Assembly: GCA_023418915.1 (NCBI GenBank)
Contig: JAEZYU010000065.1
Location: 1 to 7,832, forward strand
Reading direction: 5' to 3'
DNA: 7,832 nt
Origin: Bacillota bacterium
Lineage (GTDB): Bacteria; Bacillota; Clostridia; Acetivibrionales; DTU013
Position numbers and translations under genes: made by a program. Below, one piece after another: positions 6,739 through 7,832 of this stretch (the first letter of the stretch is position 1; each line of letters opens with the position of its first letter). The notes under the pieces were generated by a model that saw nothing but the letters and a program-made list of their open reading frames with translations, was not told the DNA's origin and made no database searches.

Positions 6739-6852
6739 ATTACAGAAAGGGAGGAAAAAATCAATGAATAAAGTAATCGCCTTGCCAATTAAAAAGGCGG
6801 CGTGGACAAAAAGGATTGCCCAACAGTCAAGTACCCATATGCAATGTATCAG

Positions 6853-6889
6853 CAAGCACTGAATTTGTGTGACCACACAAATTCGCTTG
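6853..6889. repeat. large palindrome: 11-bp perfect arms plus 5-bp outer arms
   Basis: GAATTTGTGTG (6861-6871) and CACACAAATTC (6874-6884) are perfect inverted arms around AC. Outside them CAAGC (6853-6857) pairs with GCTTG (6885-6889) across a 3-nt bulge on one side. No T-run follows on either strand, so it is not a standard terminator. It could be a recombinase attachment or resolution site, an operator, or a cruciform between the element and the flanking genes. Confidence 0.6.
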
Positions 6890-6904
6890 TAAGGGAGACC
6901 CTTA
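6890..6904. repeat. short hairpin next to the palindrome
   Basis: TAAGGG (6890-6895) pairs with CCCTTA (6899-6904) around AGA. It abuts the larger palindrome and, read on the minus strand, lies about 95 bp beyond the OB-fold gene's stop. It lacks a T-tract, so a terminator role is weak. Confidence 0.35.
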
Positions 6905-6998
6905 AACCCCGCCTATGAACACCAGAATTCATCGATGATATCAGGCGTTTCGTCAGCCAAAACCGACAATCAGCGACCACCCAAAAATTTCGATCTCG
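6905..6998. other. intergenic stretch between convergent genes
   Basis: Apart from the tail of the possible decayed frame described at 6764, I see no gene, RNA or clear terminator here. The minus-strand transporter operon must end in or beyond this stretch. It may hold the junction between the mobile element and the flanking chromosome, since composition and gene orientation change here. Confidence 0.4.
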
Positions 6999-7493
6999 CT
7001 AATGCGCCCTTTTCCTTTTTCTCTTAACAAGCACCAAACAAACCACTGCGCCCGCAAGCAGAATCGGTGCTGTTATGACTTCCCAGACCGCCACAGGATG
7101 TGATACCTTGTACCCTTCCTGAATGATTTCAATGCTGGCAGCATGAATGTCCATATCGCCGCCATGCTCCGGGCAGGCGCGGTTGAACACACCGGTAATC
7201 CTGATCGTATCTCCATGCGTCGTATAGTTGCCTAGGCTATCTATAGCGCTGATAGCCTCGCTTTGAACCCAGACGCCGATAGCATTGCTGCCGTCCGATA
7301 CGTTTATCCATGAAAACTCGCCGCGTGATAATATGTCTCCGATGACTTCGCCGGTATAGACGATTTCTTCGCCGTCAAAGTCTCCAGCGTTGTTAATCAG
7401 GTCATTGCTTGTCACATCCACACCGCTTGCCAGAGATATAGCAGGGCAGAAGCAGATAACAACAGCGATAATTATAGAAATTTTCTTTCGCAT
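6999..7493 (-). CDS. secreted/membrane-anchored OB-fold protein beside TrkH
   Basis: This predicted 164-residue protein starts at MRKKISIIIAVVICF, a classical signal peptide (residues 1-23, cleavage near SLAS/G). Residues about 38-126 are rich in β-strands and look like a small OB-fold domain (GEEIVYTGEVIGD, FSWINVSDG, GDTIRITGVF). A second hydrophobic segment at about 138-156 is followed by a KRKRKRAH tail. The domain would therefore face outside, anchored by the C-terminal helix. The start at 7493 is chosen because AAGGTG precedes it at the right distance and it begins the signal peptide; a longer frame from 7565 would put 24 unlikely residues in front. It overlaps the end of the TrkH gene by 22 nt in another frame, so the two are probably co-translated. 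The function is unknown; a modulator of the transporter is a guess. The OB fold is judged from sequence pattern only. Confidence 0.65.
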   Translation of the reverse strand: MRKKISIIIAVVICFCPAISLASGVDVTSNDLINNAGDFDGEEIVYTGEVIGDILSRGEFSWINVSDGSNAIGVWVQSEAISAIDSLGNYTTHGDTIRITGVFNRACPEHGGDMDIHAASIEIIQEGYKVSHPVAVWEVITAPILLAGAVVCLVLVKRKRKRAH

Positions 7494-7831
7494 CTTTTCT
7501 TCACCTTCGTTGCAACATAGACGCCCAGCGCCAATATCGACATAAATTCGAGTCGCGCCAGCCACATGATCAGTATATAGGTCAGCTTCAATACAGCGGG
7601 CATGGCGGCGCTAGTGAGGCCGATACTGAGGCCCACATTACCCGTGACAGAAGCGGATTCAAAAGCTGCCTCCGCAAACGGATAACCGCAGAGCATTCCC
7701 ACCAGCGTTCCCAGCGTAAAAGTCACGATGTATGCAAACACAATCAGAAATGCGCTGCGCACCACCTTGTCCTCCAGCACGACATCCTTGATATGGTGAT
7801 ACTTTTTAACGGATATCGCAGACTCGGGCAA
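7472..7831 (-). CDS. trkH: TrkH/KtrB-family potassium transporter, C-terminal part (partial)
   Basis: This is the last 119 residues of an integral membrane K+ translocating subunit; the rest lies beyond the right edge. FESASVTGNVGLSIGLTS (57-74 of the visible part) is the fourth pore loop with its VGLS selectivity-filter signature. The following helix, ILIMWLARLEFMSILAL (86-102), carries the Arg-Leu-Glu element typical of the last transmembrane segment. An earlier hydrophobic helix (about 28-47) and the basic tail KVKKRCERKFL complete the C-terminus. The first visible codon is an internal TTG, not a start. In this family the pore works with a cytosolic RCK protein (TrkA/KtrA), which is not in the window. 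The gene overlaps the OB-fold gene downstream. It appears to be part of the flanking chromosome rather than of the mobile cargo. Confidence 0.88.
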   Translation of the reverse strand: MPESAISVKKYHHIKDVVLEDKVVRSAFLIVFAYIVTFTLGTLVGMLCGYPFAEAAFESASVTGNVGLSIGLTSAAMPAVLKLTYILIMWLARLEFMSILALGVYVATKVKKRCERKFL

Positions 7832-7832
7832 T

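Larger units (their letters stand above)
6764..7002 (+). pseudogene. small, apparently broken reading frame after the operon
   Basis: GGGAGG (6749-6754) lies 9 nt before ATG 6764, a proper translation start just after a terminator. As written it encodes only 32 residues (6764-6862), beginning MNKVIALPIKKAAWTK. A -1 shift at the A run 6808-6812 would join it to a protein-like frame (6811-6918) containing KYPYAMYQQALNLCDHTNSL. After the TGA at 6916-6918 the same frame continues with TPEFIDDIRRFVSQN and stops at 7000-7002. Two lesions in about 79 codons suggest a decayed gene. Alternatives are a genuine 32-residue peptide, a 38-residue ORF from GTG 6802, or chance. I do not recognise the product. 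The second half overlaps a large palindrome and meets the end of the minus-strand gene. Confidence 0.35.

Noticed and set aside
6659..6763. Upstream extension of the small frame at 6764, starting from TTG at 6659
   Set aside because: It would translate through two hairpin terminators; the ATG at 6764 has a proper ribosome binding site.
7494..7565. Longer start (7565) for the OB-fold gene
   Set aside because: It would put 24 non-hydrophobic residues before a clear signal peptide and lengthen the overlap with trkH; ATG 7493 has a ribosome binding site.
1..7832. CRISPR array, tRNA, rRNA or insertion sequence
   Set aside because: No regularly spaced repeats, no tRNA-like cloverleaf or rRNA-like stretch, and no transposase or integrase frame was seen.

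Overview
The window looks like part of a Bacillota (Clostridia-like) chromosome carrying the mobilisable end of an integrated element. This rests on strong AGGAGG-type ribosome binding sites, a TTG start, a pMV158-type (MobV) relaxase with its oriT, and a low-GC cargo. The genus cannot be named from the sequence. No integrase and no clear element boundary is visible, so calling it an integrative mobilisable element rather than an integrated plasmid piece is inference.

Layout. Positions 1-325 carry no convincing gene but are rich in signals: a 12-bp inverted repeat, an oriT with a MobV-type nick sequence next to a perfect 18-bp palindrome, a probable terminator, and a pair of 13-bp direct repeats. 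A MobV relaxase gene follows (326-1294). Next is a tightly packed, AT-rich four-gene operon (1387-6631): a stand-alone Eco57I/TaqI-like N6-adenine DNA methyltransferase; a 739-residue protein with a MORC/Hsp90-like GHKL ATPase at its N-terminus and a histidine-kinase module at its C-terminus; a receiver-domain protein with a helical tail but no visible DNA-binding domain; and an HNH endonuclease. Two hairpin terminators close it. From 6764 to about 7002 there is a short, apparently decayed reading frame overlapping a large palindrome. The right end is a different, more GC-rich context on the minus strand: a membrane-anchored OB-fold protein and the C-terminal part of a TrkH-family potassium transporter that runs off the window.

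How the genes may work together. The operon reads as a restriction-modification-like defence module. The methyltransferase would mark self DNA, the HNH protein would cut, and between them sit a GHKL ATPase with kinase features and a receiver protein, which look like a phosphorelay or nucleotide-driven switch controlling the nuclease. I do not recognise this exact four-gene set as a named defence system, and it is the most interesting content here. MORC/MutL-like GHKL ATPases are known from other R-M-type operons, so the parts are familiar but the wiring is not.
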